NCBI GenBank assembly: GCA_017473435.1
Contig: JAFULG010000030.1
Coordinates: forward strand, 1-36,234
Reading direction: 5' to 3'
DNA length: 36,234 nt
From: Clostridia bacterium
Lineage (GTDB): Bacteria; Bacillota; Clostridia; Oscillospirales; Acutalibacteraceae
Position numbers and translations under genes: made by a program. Below the pieces are notes generated by a model. It did not search any database. It was not told the DNA's origin and saw only the letters and a program-made list of their open reading frames with translations. Shown piece by piece: positions 7,923-16,220 of the stretch. The first letter of the stretch is position 1. Every line of letters starts with the position of its first letter.

Positions 7923-8948
7923 TCAAAGCTCAATGATGTTGAAGGCGGCGGCGCGTAAAAGACGGTTGAAAACCGCAAGTCCCATACCTTCGTTTTCGGG
8001 AAAACGGGCAAAAACCTGTTTTGCTCCTATTTTGTCAACGGTACGCAGAGCATCGAAAATATGTTTTGCCTGAGAGGCGGGATCATTTCTTCTGCCGTAG
8101 GTGACTGCAGGGACGGAAAGAGAAGCCTCTTCACCTTCAAAGCAAAGGGCAACAGTGCCGTCAACAGCATTTGAGTTTACATGCTTTGCAAACTTTTCAA
8201 AGCTGCCCTTTACAAGAACAACGCTTGCGTCGGGGGAGTAGTGCTTATATTTCATGCCCGGTGAAGCCGCTTCCTGACCGTCAAGAAGTTTATCAAAAAC
8301 AGCATCGTCAATTTCGATTTCGCCGAGAATTTCCGTAAGCATTACGGGTGTAACCTGACCGGGACGCAGAAGCCTCGGAGGATAAACGGCGAGGGAAAGC
8401 ACCGTGGATTCTACACCGACATTGCAGTCGCCTGAATCAACTATTGCATCAATCCTGCCCGTCATATCGTCGATAACGTGCGAGGCTGTTGTGGGACTTG
8501 GCTTGCCGGAAAGGTTTGCCGAGGGGGCGGCAAGGGGTACACCTGCACTTTCAATTATTGCCCTTGCAATTTCATTTTCCGGCATACGGACTGCAACGGT
8601 ATCAAGTCCGCCGGAAACCTCCTTGGGGATAAGCTCACTTTTAGGAAGAATGATTGTAAGCGGACCCGGCCAGAAGGCATCGGCAAGTGCCTTTGCACTT
8701 TCGGGGATTTCCTTTACAAGAGGTGCCCACTGTGAAAAACTGCTTATATGAACGATCAGCGGATTGTCCGAGGGTCTGCCCTTCGCGGCAAAAATCTTTT
8801 CGGCACACTTGCCGTCGAGGGCATTGCCTGCAAGACCGTAAACCGTTTCCGTGGGGATAGCGGCCAGTCCGCCTTCGCGGAGTATTTCACCGACAGCTTT
8901 TATATTTTCATCTTCAGGGGAGTTGATTTTAAAAATTTTAGTTTCCAT
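7923..8948 (-). CDS. sua5: L-threonylcarbamoyladenylate synthase, Sua5 type
   Basis: Makes threonylcarbamoyl-AMP from threonine, bicarbonate and ATP for the t6A37 modification of ANN-decoding tRNAs. An N-terminal YrdC domain covers about residues 10-200 (GGLAAIPTETVYGLAGNA, KGRPSDNPLIVHI, PSANLSGKPSPTTASHV) and a linker PPRLLRPGQVT leads to a C-terminal Sua5 domain of about 110 residues. The 341-residue length marks it as the Sua5 rather than the short TsaC form. It lies 12 nt after prfA, an arrangement common in Firmicutes, where both affect decoding. The ribosome binding site is weak (AAAGTGAT), suggesting dependence on prfA translation. Confidence 0.95.
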   Translation of the reverse strand: METKIFKINSPEDENIKAVGEILREGGLAAIPTETVYGLAGNALDGKCAEKIFAAKGRPSDNPLIVHISSFSQWAPLVKEIPESAKALADAFWPGPLTIILPKSELIPKEVSGGLDTVAVRMPENEIARAIIESAGVPLAAPSANLSGKPSPTTASHVIDDMTGRIDAIVDSGDCNVGVESTVLSLAVYPPRLLRPGQVTPVMLTEILGEIEIDDAVFDKLLDGQEAASPGMKYKHYSPDASVVLVKGSFEKFAKHVNSNAVDGTVALCFEGEEASLSVPAVTYGRRNDPASQAKHIFDALRTVDKIGAKQVFARFPENEGMGLAVFNRLLRAAAFNIIEL

Positions 8949-8960
8949 AAATTATCACTT

Positions 8961-10034
8961 TTAAGTATTTTGATTTTTCAGCTTTTCAGCCGTAAAGAAT
9001 GTAATAAGACTGTCAATAACCTCATCAAGGTCACCGGATACAATCTGCTCAAGCTTGTAAAGGGTAAGGCCTATTCTGTGATCGGAAAGTCTGCCCTGAG
9101 GGTAGTTGTAGGTGCGGATTCGCTCACTTCTGTCGCCTGTGCCTACCTGGGCGCTTCTTTCGGCGGCGATTGATGAATTCTGCTTTTCTCTTTCCGCCTC
9201 AAGGATTCTCGAACGGAGAATTTTCATCGCCTTGTCCTTGTTCTTGTGCTGGCTTCTTTCGTCCTGACACTCAACAACGGTGCCTGTAGGCAGGTGGGTT
9301 ATTCTTATGGCGGATTCGGTTTTGTTAACGTGCTGACCGCCTGCACCGCCTGAACGGTAGGTGTCAATCTGTAAATCGGCGGGGTTGATTTCAATGTCAA
9401 CCTCCTCTGCCTCGGGAAGCACGGCAACTGTTGCCGTTGAGGTGTGGATTCGCCCCTGTGTTTCCGTTTCCGGAACACGCTGAACACGGTGAACACCGCT
9501 TTCGTATTTAAAGCGCGAGTATGCACCCTCACCGCTTATCATAAAGGAAACCTCCTTGAAGCCTCCGAGCTCTGTGGGGTTTGAGGAAAGTATTTCCGTT
9601 TTCCAACGTTTCTTTTCAGCGTACATGCTGTACATCCTGAAAAGCACGCCTGCAAAAAGGGCTGATTCCTCACCGCCTGCTCCGCCGCGGATTTCAACAA
9701 TAACGTTTTTGCTGTCATTGGGGTCCTTGGGCAGAAGGAGAATTTTCAGCTCTTCCAGAAGAGCTTCGGTTCGGATTTTGCCTTCGTCGTATTCAAGCTG
9801 TACCATTTCGCGGAAGTCCTTGTCAAGGCCGCTTTCGTATAAAAGCTCCTTAGCCTCATTGAAGGCTTCGTCGGCAGCCTTGTACTCCCGGTACTTTTCT
9901 ACGATAGGGGTGAGTGTTTTGAACTCCTTCATAAGAGAGCTGTACTTTTCCGTGTCGCATACAACGGCCGGATCATAAAGCAGAGCATTAATTTCATCAA
10001 AACGGTTTTCAACTTCTTTAAGCTTATTGAGCAT
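8961..10034 (-). CDS. prfA: Peptide chain release factor 1
   Basis: Recognises UAA and UAG in the ribosomal A site and triggers peptide release. The GGQ loop ([17 protein letters not shown]) and the RF1-specific [18 protein letters not shown] and [15 protein letters not shown] blocks are intact, which separates it from RF2. Length is 357 residues, full for the family. The ATG at 10034 has AAGGAGAAGG upstream. It heads the sua5-coaE-slt-aminopeptidase series. No prmC methyltransferase gene lies next to it here. An intact RF1 matters for this window because it means UAG is expected to be a working stop codon. Confidence 0.98.
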   Translation of the reverse strand: MLNKLKEVENRFDEINALLYDPAVVCDTEKYSSLMKEFKTLTPIVEKYREYKAADEAFNEAKELLYESGLDKDFREMVQLEYDEGKIRTEALLEELKILLLPKDPNDSKNVIVEIRGGAGGEESALFAGVLFRMYSMYAEKKRWKTEILSSNPTELGGFKEVSFMISGEGAYSRFKYESGVHRVQRVPETETQGRIHTSTATVAVLPEAEEVDIEINPADLQIDTYRSGGAGGQHVNKTESAIRITHLPTGTVVECQDERSQHKNKDKAMKILRSRILEAEREKQNSSIAAERSAQVGTGDRSERIRTYNYPQGRLSDHRIGLTLYKLEQIVSGDLDEVIDSLITFFTAEKLKNQNT

Positions 10035-10063
10035 AACCTTCTCCTTTTAAGGCAAAGATAATT

Positions 10064-10282
10064 TATAGGCCGAGGGCCGGGATGCGCACTTGCGGTGCAA
10101 TGAGGAATCTGATTTGCAGATTTTAAGCTGTCCTGAGGACAGATGAGGTTTGTTTTTGGTGAAATGAAATATAGTTCTGTACGAACAATAAGAGTTACCT
10201 GAATTATAATGAAGCGGAGAGATAGTCTGATTACTGACTGTTCTGTGTTCGGCCTTCGGCTCTTTGGCCCTTGGCCCTGAAC
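10064..10282. repeat. Multi-hairpin intergenic block between DUF951 and prfA
   Basis: No gene is seen. Short stems follow one another: GCAC/GTGC (10086-10098), AATCTG/CAGATT (10106-10122), CTGTCC/GGACAG (10128-10142), GTTC/GAAC (10174-10186) and AGTC/GACT (10224-10239). The block is bounded by GGCC-rich palindromic sequence at 10068-10079 and 10249-10276. Two stems are followed by the same ATGAGG word. It may be a non-autonomous repeat element; whether it is transcribed with prfA is unknown. Confidence 0.45.
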
Positions 10283-10474
10283 TTACACTTCCTCGCCGTC
10301 ACGGATAATTTTCTTAATGTTCTTTTCCGCCTTAAGACGGGGGATCATTACAACGTGACCGCATTTTTTGCATTCGAGCTTGAAATCCATTCCCGAGCGT
10401 GTGACAAGAAAATCCTTGTTTCCGCAGGGGTGAGCCTTCTTCATGATGAGTATATCGCCTACGCGTATATCCAT
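10283..10474 (-). CDS. DUF951 family small protein
   Basis: A 63-residue protein of the DUF951 family, found widely in Firmicutes and without an established function. It opens with MDIRVGDILIMKKAHPCGNKDF and has a HPCG and a CKKCG motif that could form a metal site or knuckle, followed by VMIPRLKAEKNIKKI. GGGAGGTG lies upstream of the ATG. The gene is divergent from the S1-domain gene and lies 250 bp upstream of prfA on the same strand, with the hairpin block between. Confidence 0.9.
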   Translation of the reverse strand: MDIRVGDILIMKKAHPCGNKDFLVTRSGMDFKLECKKCGHVVMIPRLKAEKNIKKIIRDGEEV

Positions 10475-10607
10475 AAGGGCACCTCCCGAGCTTTCAGAAT
10501 AATATAATAATATAGTATATCACAAATCAACAGTTAATATCAATGATAATAAACAAAAAATAAGCATATAAATAAAAATATATTGTAAGACAGAAAGGGT
10601 TTTTAAA

Positions 10608-11561
10608 ATGAAAAAGTATTATCCGGAAAATTATCTTATCGGCACACAGGAAAACAAAAATGTACTTTCCTCAAAGGCGGCCGTCAAGGAGGCTTACTAC
10701 AGCGGAAAAATTCTTGAGGTGCGAGCCACTGTTTGCGATAAAGATCACAATCTTCACGTTGACCTGGGCGTTATGAAGGGTATTATACCCCGCAATGAGG
10801 GCGCAATAGGCATAGAGGATGGCTCGGTCAGGGATATTGCGATTATTTCACGTGTGAATAAGCCGGTAATGTGCAAGATTATAGATTTTACCACCGACGA
10901 AAAAGGTGAGGTGGTTGCTGTTTTGAGCCGTAAGTCAGTTCAGCTTGACTGTATGCGTGAATATGTGTCCTCTCTTGTGCCCGGTCAGGTTATAGAGGCA
11001 GTTGTGACTCATATGGAATCCTTCGGAGTGTTTGCCGATATCGGCGCAGGTATCTGTGCTCTTATGCCTATTGACAGTATTTCGGTTTCACGTATTCCGC
11101 ATCCTTCGGCAAGATTTACGGCAGGAGAAAAAATCAAAGCAGTTGTTAAGAGTGTTGATGAAAACGGAAGAATAACCCTTTCGTACAAGGAGCTTCTCGG
11201 AACCTGGGAGGAGAATGCTGCCCTTTTCAAGGCCGGGGAAACCGTACCCGGTATTGTACGCTCTGTTGAACGTTACGGAATTTTTGTAGAGCTCAAGCCC
11301 AACCTTGCCGGTCTTGCCGAGTATGTTCCCGGAGTTGTACCCGGACAGCACGCGAGCGTTTATATTAAAAATCTGATTCCCGAAAGGATGAAAATAAAGC
11401 TGATTATTGTTGACTCCTTTGATGCGGAATATCCTAATGAGCCTGTAGCCTATTACAACAACAGCTCCTTCATTGACCGCTGGGTATATTCTCCTGAGTG
11501 CTGTAATAAAAAAGTTGAAACGGTTTTTTGTGACTATGAGTTGACTCAGGACGCAATCTGA
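10608..11561 (+). CDS. S1 RNA-binding domain protein (ribosomal protein S1-like)
   Basis: Cytosolic RNA-binding protein with at least three OB-fold S1 domains. Domain 1 runs about residues 33-108 (GKILEVRATVCDKDHNLHVDLGVMKGIIPRNE is its opening, seen in parts), domain 2 about 120-190 (PGQVIEAVVTHMESFGVFAD) and domain 3 about 205-275 (AGETVPGIVRSVERYGIFVE). At 317 residues it is shorter than S1 of proteobacteria and lacks a 4-6 domain array, like the S1-like proteins of clostridia. AGAAAGGG precedes the ATG. It heads a plus-strand cluster and is divergent from DUF951. It may influence translation initiation or mRNA stability; no specific target can be inferred. Confidence 0.88.
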   Translation: MKKYYPENYLIGTQENKNVLSSKAAVKEAYYSGKILEVRATVCDKDHNLHVDLGVMKGIIPRNEGAIGIEDGSVRDIAIISRVNKPVMCKIIDFTTDEKGEVVAVLSRKSVQLDCMREYVSSLVPGQVIEAVVTHMESFGVFADIGAGICALMPIDSISVSRIPHPSARFTAGEKIKAVVKSVDENGRITLSYKELLGTWEENAALFKAGETVPGIVRSVERYGIFVELKPNLAGLAEYVPGVVPGQHASVYIKNLIPERMKIKLIIVDSFDAEYPNEPVAYYNNSSFIDRWVYSPECCNKKVETVFCDYELTQDAI

Positions 11562-11603
11562 TATACAATAACCTTGATGAGAAAATTTCAGGAAGGTGAA
11601 AAT

Positions 11604-12431
11604 ATGAAAAAAATCAAAAACATTCTGCGTAAGCGTAACGGCTCAATTAAATTTCAGCTCACAAAAAGCGTGCTGACTGCCGCAACAGCTGCGGCGGACG
11701 CTCTCTGCGCTCCCCCTGATATCACAAAGGCAAAAAAGGTGCTTTTTGTTCAGCCTCATCCCGATGATAATCAGATAGGTTGTGGCGGTACAATTGCTTA
11801 TCTTCGTTCTCTCGGTATAGAATGCTACGAGCTTACGGTAACCGATGACCGTTATGCAGCGCCGGATTATATCGGCAGAGAAAACGACGTTCAGACTATC
11901 AGACAGAAGGAGATTCTTAATGCTGAAAAAACACTCGGTATGAGAAATGCAGGTATGCTCGGCTTTGCTGACAAGAACGACGCTACGGAAAGAGAAATCT
12001 CTCTCAAAATTGTTGAGGTTATCAGAAGAATAAAGCCTGACTATGTTATTACCGCTGATCCCAACCTTGCAACGGAGTGTCACAGCGACCACATCAAGGT
12101 CGGCAATGCGGTAAAATATGCGGCAATGGATGCTCTTTGCAACTTCTATCCCGATTTTGTTGACGGTAAGTTCCGTGAGGACACTCACCGCGTAAAGGGT
12201 ATCGGCTTCTACTATACCGACAAGCCTAACACACTTATCGATATTACCGATTTCCAGGAGCTTAAAATGGAAAGCATCAAGTGTCACGTTTCTCAGGCAG
12301 AGCCTGCACTCCTTGCTGCAATTATGCTTCAGGATAAGCTTTTTGCTGAAGGTACTGACTTTAAGGCGGCAGAGCCTCTTCGTATGCTTTCCGCATTGCA
12401 GATGCATTGCTTTAACCTTCCCGTAGCGTGA
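11604..12431 (+). CDS. PIG-L/LmbE family deacetylase
   Basis: Zinc-dependent N-deacetylase fold, whose members remove acetyl groups from GlcNAc-containing or related substrates. The zinc motif is HPDD (residues 48-51 in FVQPHPDDNQIGCGG), with Asn where many members have Glu after the Asp pair, and the third ligand region is CHSDHIKVGNAV. The start at 11604 is chosen over 11577 because AGGAAGG lies 7 nt upstream. The 275-residue protein has no signal peptide, so the substrate is probably intracellular. It follows the S1-domain gene by 42 nt and precedes the flavodoxin-like gene by 10 nt. The substrate is not known. Confidence 0.88.
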   Translation: MKKIKNILRKRNGSIKFQLTKSVLTAATAAADALCAPPDITKAKKVLFVQPHPDDNQIGCGGTIAYLRSLGIECYELTVTDDRYAAPDYIGRENDVQTIRQKEILNAEKTLGMRNAGMLGFADKNDATEREISLKIVEVIRRIKPDYVITADPNLATECHSDHIKVGNAVKYAAMDALCNFYPDFVDGKFREDTHRVKGIGFYYTDKPNTLIDITDFQELKMESIKCHVSQAEPALLAAIMLQDKLFAEGTDFKAAEPLRMLSALQMHCFNLPVA

Positions 12432-12441
12432 GGTGAAGAGA

Positions 12442-12921
12442 ATGGCAACAATAATCTACTGCACAAATTCAGGCTCGGCTAAAAAATACGCAGAGCTTTT
12501 AAGCGAAAAAACAGGCTTACCATGTGTTGATATCAAAAAGAGATCAACTGTCAGCGCTGATGAGGAGATTATTTTCATCGGCTGGATAATGGCAGGAGTT
12601 CTGCAGGGGCTTAAGGAAATCCGTGAGGATTTTGCAAGCATCAAGGCTGTCTGCGGTGTAGGCATGATGAAAAGCGAAAAGGCCGCCGAGGAAACCAAGG
12701 AGAAAAACGGTATTACTGAGCCTTACTTTTTTCTCACGGGCGATTTTGATATCAACAAGCTTACTGGTATGTACAAAATGATGATGGGTATGATGCTCAG
12801 AATGATGAAGGGCAAGCTCAAGGAAGAGGAGAAGGGCGAGGAAATGCTTAAACTTCTCGAAAACGGCATCAAGGGATTTGATGAAAATGAGCTTGAGGCT
12901 GTAATAGAATTTTTAGCATAA
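12442..12921 (+). CDS. Flavodoxin-domain protein
   Basis: A 159-residue protein that begins IIYCTNSGSAKKYAELL, the FMN phosphate-binding loop of the flavodoxin fold (similar to HemG-type and Flavodoxin_5 proteins). The middle shows IIFIGWIMAGVLQGL and AVCGVGMM, consistent with strands of the same fold, and an unusual Met-rich helix (MYKMMMGMMLRMMKGKLK, residues about 108-125). The start at 12442 follows GAGGTGAAG; an upstream GTG at 12433 is possible. The downstream gene is a radical SAM enzyme, so a role as an electron donor is plausible but not shown. Confidence 0.75.
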   Translation: MATIIYCTNSGSAKKYAELLSEKTGLPCVDIKKRSTVSADEEIIFIGWIMAGVLQGLKEIREDFASIKAVCGVGMMKSEKAAEETKEKNGITEPYFFLTGDFDINKLTGMYKMMMGMMLRMMKGKLKEEEKGEEMLKLLENGIKGFDENELEAVIEFLA

Positions 12922-12990
12922 GATAATAAGCACCTCTGTTTTCGGCAGTGGTGTTTGTTGGTTTGAATGATGAGTTCGGGGGAAGAGAAA

Positions 12991-13767
12991 ATGAATAAGT
13001 ATATTAAAAATCTCAATCGCATAGAGTTTGTTGTAACAATGGCTTGTACGGGTAAGTGTAAGCACTGCTCACAGGGTGAACACAAGGGCTCGGAAAGCAT
13101 TAAAAAAAGAGTAGCAGCAGATGCGGTTAAAAAAATTGCGGCTGAATATAACATAGAATCTGTTATGACATTTGGCGGGGAACCCTTGCTTTTTCCCGAC
13201 ACCGTTTGCGAAATACACAAAGCGGCAACTGAAATGAACATCCCTAAAAGACAACTTATAACCAACGGATATTTCAGCAAGGATTATGATAAAATCAGGT
13301 GTGTTGCCGAAAAGCTTTATGAAAGCGGTGTAAATGAGCTTCTGCTTTCTGTTGATGCTTTTCATCAGGAAACCATTCCCCTTGAATTTGTTAAAGCCTT
13401 TGCCTCGGCAGTAAGAGAAAAAGGTGTTACCTTAAAGCTTCATCCCGCCTGGCTTCAGTCGCCTGATGCGGATAATGTATACAACAATAAAACAAGGGAG
13501 CTTCTTGCTGAATTTGATGGAGTAGAAATCAGCGAGGGAAATATTATTTTCCCGAGTGGCAATGCACTCAAATATCTCGGTGAATATTTTGATACGAGGA
13601 AGAAGCAGAAAAATCCTTATGATGAAGACCCGAGAGACATAAAAGCGATATGCTTCAGTGCAAACGGTGATATTCTGGGCAGTAATGTTTACGAAAAGGA
13701 TATTTGTGAAATTCTTTCGGAGTATAATCCTAAGCTTTCTGTTTTTTCATTGCTTAAAAATAAATAA
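12991..13767 (+). CDS. Radical SAM protein of unknown substrate
   Basis: Contains the radical SAM iron-sulfur cluster motif C-x3-C-x2-C (CTGKCKHC) near residue 18, followed by the SAM-binding GGEP (FGGEPLLFP) and ITNGY. At 258 residues it has a partial barrel and only two further Cys near the C-terminus (ICFSANGD, EKDICEIL), so a full SPASM domain is not evident. GGGGGAAGAG lies just upstream of the ATG at 12991; a start at 12967 is less likely. It follows the flavodoxin-like gene by 69 nt. No obvious precursor peptide is next to it. The reaction cannot be assigned. Confidence 0.85.
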   Translation: MNKYIKNLNRIEFVVTMACTGKCKHCSQGEHKGSESIKKRVAADAVKKIAAEYNIESVMTFGGEPLLFPDTVCEIHKAATEMNIPKRQLITNGYFSKDYDKIRCVAEKLYESGVNELLLSVDAFHQETIPLEFVKAFASAVREKGVTLKLHPAWLQSPDADNVYNNKTRELLAEFDGVEISEGNIIFPSGNALKYLGEYFDTRKKQKNPYDEDPRDIKAICFSANGDILGSNVYEKDICEILSEYNPKLSVFSLLKNK

Positions 13768-13771
13768 ACAC

Positions 13772-13799
13772 AACCCCCGACGGCAAGTCGGGGGTTACT
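13772..13799. terminator. Bidirectional intrinsic terminator between the radical SAM and GH127 genes
   Basis: A GC-rich 10-bp stem AACCCCCGAC/GTCGGGGGTT lies between convergent genes, 4 nt from the radical SAM stop and about 7 nt from the GH127 stop. T tracts are short on both sides. Confidence 0.7.
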
Positions 13800-13803
13800 C
13801 ATT

Positions 13804-15597
13804 TCACTCCACCACAAAATAAATTCCGTAGCGTGTGTCATATTTTTTATAATGCGGAGCAAATATCAGCTCTCTGTCAGCATTTTTCAGCCTGAAGCTA
13901 TATTTCTCTCCCGTCGGCTCGAAGTTATCCTCAATGTGTGCAAGCCATTCTTCAGCATCGCCCTTCACATTGATTTTTCCGCTTTCGCTTTTGTCTGCGA
14001 GGGGGATTGTAACATTTACTCCCGTCACCGAGGTTGCCATGTTATCCTTGCCGAGGTCAGCACTTAAAACGTAAGGTCCGCAGGTGAAGCAGATTGCATT
14101 CTTGTTGTCGGGCAGACGGTGAAGATCAAGGTTCATCGGGAGGATGCATTCAACCTCGTCGCCATTTTGCCAATGGCGGTCAAGGGTGATAAAGCCGTTG
14201 GCTTCTGTTACTTTGACAGCCTCTTTGTTAATTTTAACGGTCGGTGCATCCTTGCACCATGAGGGCAGGGGGATAACAAGTGAAAAATCAGCGTTGCCCT
14301 CTACCGTGAAGCAGACCTTGGGAAGCTCTGCACCTTGAGTGAGAGTGATGCCTTTTTCAGCCCATTTAACAGTTGATGAGGTGAAACGATTTATAAAAAT
14401 GCTGTTGTTGTCTTTAAAATAAATGCTGTCACCGAGCTTTGAAAAATTTTCCATGCCCGAGCCTGTGCAGCACCAGAAGTGGTCAAAGGGAGAGCTGTAA
14501 ACCTTGAAAAAGCCTGTTGCCATAGGCTGAAAATAGGTTGTCATACCTGTTTCGGGATTCTGCGAGGAAAGGATAGCGTTTATAAATGTGCGTTCGTAAA
14601 AATCTCTGTATTTTCTGTCGCCTGTAAGCATAAACAACTTGCGGGTAAGCTTCAGCATATTATAGGTGTTGCAGGTTTCGCAGTTGCATTCCGTTCGCTC
14701 GGCGTCAAGTATCTGCGGTGTACCGAAGTGCTCCCATTCGCTGTTGCCGCCGGTGATGTAGCTGTGGTTATTTATAACGGTGTCCCAGAATTTTTCTGCC
14801 GCAAGGAGGTAAAATTCCTCACCCTCACCCAGAACAAAGTAGCGGTTAGCCGCACCGAGGAATTTGGGAATAGTGGTATTTGCGTGCTTTCCGTCAAGGA
14901 TATCCTCGCCCTTATAAAGTGCCGTAAAAAGAGGAAGCTCGTCAAAGCAGTGTGCCGCAACAAGGTGCTCTTTTTTTAACGTAAGAGAATAAAGGTCATA
15001 AAGGCAGTCGTTCATTCCACCGTATTCAATATTAAGCACGGTTTTCTGCATTTCGGCATCCCAGTAAATTGTTTTGTCGAAAACCCAGTCGCCGAGCCTT
15101 GACGCAATGTCAAGAGCCTTCTGTCTGCCCGTGAATTTATAAACGGCAACAAGTCCCGATAAAATCTTGTGCATAGAGTACCAGGGCACCCATGTACCCT
15201 CGGTGTTGCCCGTTTCAAGCCTTGTGTAATGCTCCTCGGGGATGGCGGCAAGGTAACCGTTTTCCGCCTGACATTCACAAAGGGAGTCGATGATATAGTC
15301 AATGGTAGTCTTAAGCTCCCTGTCGCCGCAGGCGGCAAAGGCCTGAGCAAGAGCTGTAAGGTAATGCCCCATTGTGTGGCCCTGAATGCTTGATGTTTCC
15401 CAGCCGCCGTAAAGCTCTGCCTTGCCCTTCTTTCCTGCAATGTCATAAAAACCTCTGAGAAGTCTGTCGGGGTCAAGGCTTTTTAAATATTTTATTTCAA
15501 GCTCAAAGGCGTTTTTCTCGTAAGGGTCAAGTAGTGTGACACAGCTTAAGGGAAACGCCTCTAATCTGTCGTTTAAAAGTCTGATGTTTTCTCCCAT
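13804..15597 (-). CDS. GH127-type glycoside hydrolase (beta-L-arabinofuranosidase family, former DUF1680)
   Basis: Cysteine-dependent glycosidase; characterised members release beta-L-arabinofuranose from arabinooligosaccharides. Residues expected to bind zinc and act in catalysis are present: Glu and Cys in CETCNTYNM (E307, C309) and the Cys pair in HFWCCTGSGMENF (C376, C377). The N-terminal barrel contains GGWETSSIQGHTMGHYLTA and the C-terminus is beta-rich. The 597-residue form starting at 15597 is chosen because GAGGTG lies upstream and the family begins here; it has no signal peptide and is probably cytosolic. The ribosome binding site is inside the 3' arm of a stable hairpin (15599-15627). 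The gene is alone with no sugar transporter nearby. Related families (GH146 and others) share this fold, so the sugar is uncertain. Confidence 0.9.
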   Translation of the reverse strand: MGENIRLLNDRLEAFPLSCVTLLDPYEKNAFELEIKYLKSLDPDRLLRGFYDIAGKKGKAELYGGWETSSIQGHTMGHYLTALAQAFAACGDRELKTTIDYIIDSLCECQAENGYLAAIPEEHYTRLETGNTEGTWVPWYSMHKILSGLVAVYKFTGRQKALDIASRLGDWVFDKTIYWDAEMQKTVLNIEYGGMNDCLYDLYSLTLKKEHLVAAHCFDELPLFTALYKGEDILDGKHANTTIPKFLGAANRYFVLGEGEEFYLLAAEKFWDTVINNHSYITGGNSEWEHFGTPQILDAERTECNCETCNTYNMLKLTRKLFMLTGDRKYRDFYERTFINAILSSQNPETGMTTYFQPMATGFFKVYSSPFDHFWCCTGSGMENFSKLGDSIYFKDNNSIFINRFTSSTVKWAEKGITLTQGAELPKVCFTVEGNADFSLVIPLPSWCKDAPTVKINKEAVKVTEANGFITLDRHWQNGDEVECILPMNLDLHRLPDNKNAICFTCGPYVLSADLGKDNMATSVTGVNVTIPLADKSESGKINVKGDAEEWLAHIEDNFEPTGEKYSFRLKNADRELIFAPHYKKYDTRYGIYFVVE

Positions 15598-15627
15598 AAA
15601 AGCACCTCTTTCAAAGAGTGGTGCTTT
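15594..15627 (-). promoter_or_regulatory. Hairpin overlapping the GH127 ribosome binding site
   Basis: A stem of about 12 bp (AAAGCACC...GGTGCTTT with an inner CTCTT/AAGAG) ends in TTTT immediately before the ATG. GAGGTG is inside the 3' arm. It begins 22 nt after the holin stop, so it may be the terminator of the lysis cassette and also mask translation of the glycosidase. Confidence 0.6.
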
Positions 15628-15649
15628 GAGTATATCATAAATGAGAGGC

Positions 15650-15955
15650 TTATGTAAAGTCGGTGCTTGTAAGCTTATAAACCTCACTTTCAATAAGGGC
15701 ATTGACCTCGTCAACATCAAAAACGATGCCCTTTGAAAGCAAAAAAGCGACAACAAATTCCTTTTTCTGCTGACCTGTTTTACTGCCGTAAAGCTGCTCT
15801 GCTGCGCTGACGGCAATTCTTACCCACTTTTTCAGCTCGTCGAGCTTTTCGTTGGAAAGCTTCTTTCGGAGAAGGGGAATAAGAAAGCCCGTGATGATGA
15901 GTGAGACCAGGGTGATAATTGCCTGTATGAGAGCTGTATAATCAATGTTAGTCAT
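15650..15955 (-). CDS. Phage holin, LLH family type
   Basis: A small membrane protein of 101 residues with a single N-terminal transmembrane segment (IQAIITLVSLIITGFLIPLL, residues 10-29) followed by a charged amphipathic region (KLSNEKLDELKKWVRIAVSAAEQLYG). This arrangement matches superfamily 6 (LLH) holins, which open the cytoplasmic membrane so that endolysin can reach the wall. It is the third gene of a minus-strand lysis cassette, 14 nt after the XhlA-like gene. No phage structural, packaging or replication gene is near it. Confidence 0.75.
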   Translation of the reverse strand: MTNIDYTALIQAIITLVSLIITGFLIPLLRKKLSNEKLDELKKWVRIAVSAAEQLYGSKTGQQKKEFVVAFLLSKGIVFDVDEVNALIESEVYKLTSTDFT

Positions 15956-15969
15956 AATATAATTCTCCT

Positions 15970-16212
15970 TTATCTGTGATATTTTTCGAGGTCGGCAATG
16001 CGGTGATTTATCACTCTGATTTTTTCGTCCTCGACCTCCTGTTCTTTTTCAAGCTTGTAGGTGCGTTCAACAACCTTGTTGTGCTCCTCAACCTTTTTTT
16101 CAAGCTGTTCAATGCGATAATTTGTAAGCTTACTGCCGGTGATAATACCTCCGAAGGTGCCTGCAAGGGAGCCTAAAAGGCTGACAAGTGCAATGATAAC
16201 TGTTTCTGTCAT
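15970..16212 (-). CDS. XhlA-like / holin-like small membrane protein
   Basis: An 80-residue protein with an N-terminal hydrophobic segment (residues 3-25, Gly-rich) and a charged coiled-coil C-terminal half (IEQLEKKVEEHNKVVERTYKL onward, in parts). The topology resembles haemolysin XhlA-type lysis accessory proteins in inverse order, and several phage holin accessory proteins. It lies between the endolysin (8 nt) and the holin (14 nt), and probably assists or times membrane permeabilisation. Family assignment is by topology and context only. Confidence 0.6.
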   Translation of the reverse strand: MTETVIIALVSLLGSLAGTFGGIITGSKLTNYRIEQLEKKVEEHNKVVERTYKLEKEQEVEDEKIRVINHRIADLEKYHR

Positions 16213-16220
16213 GGCTTACC

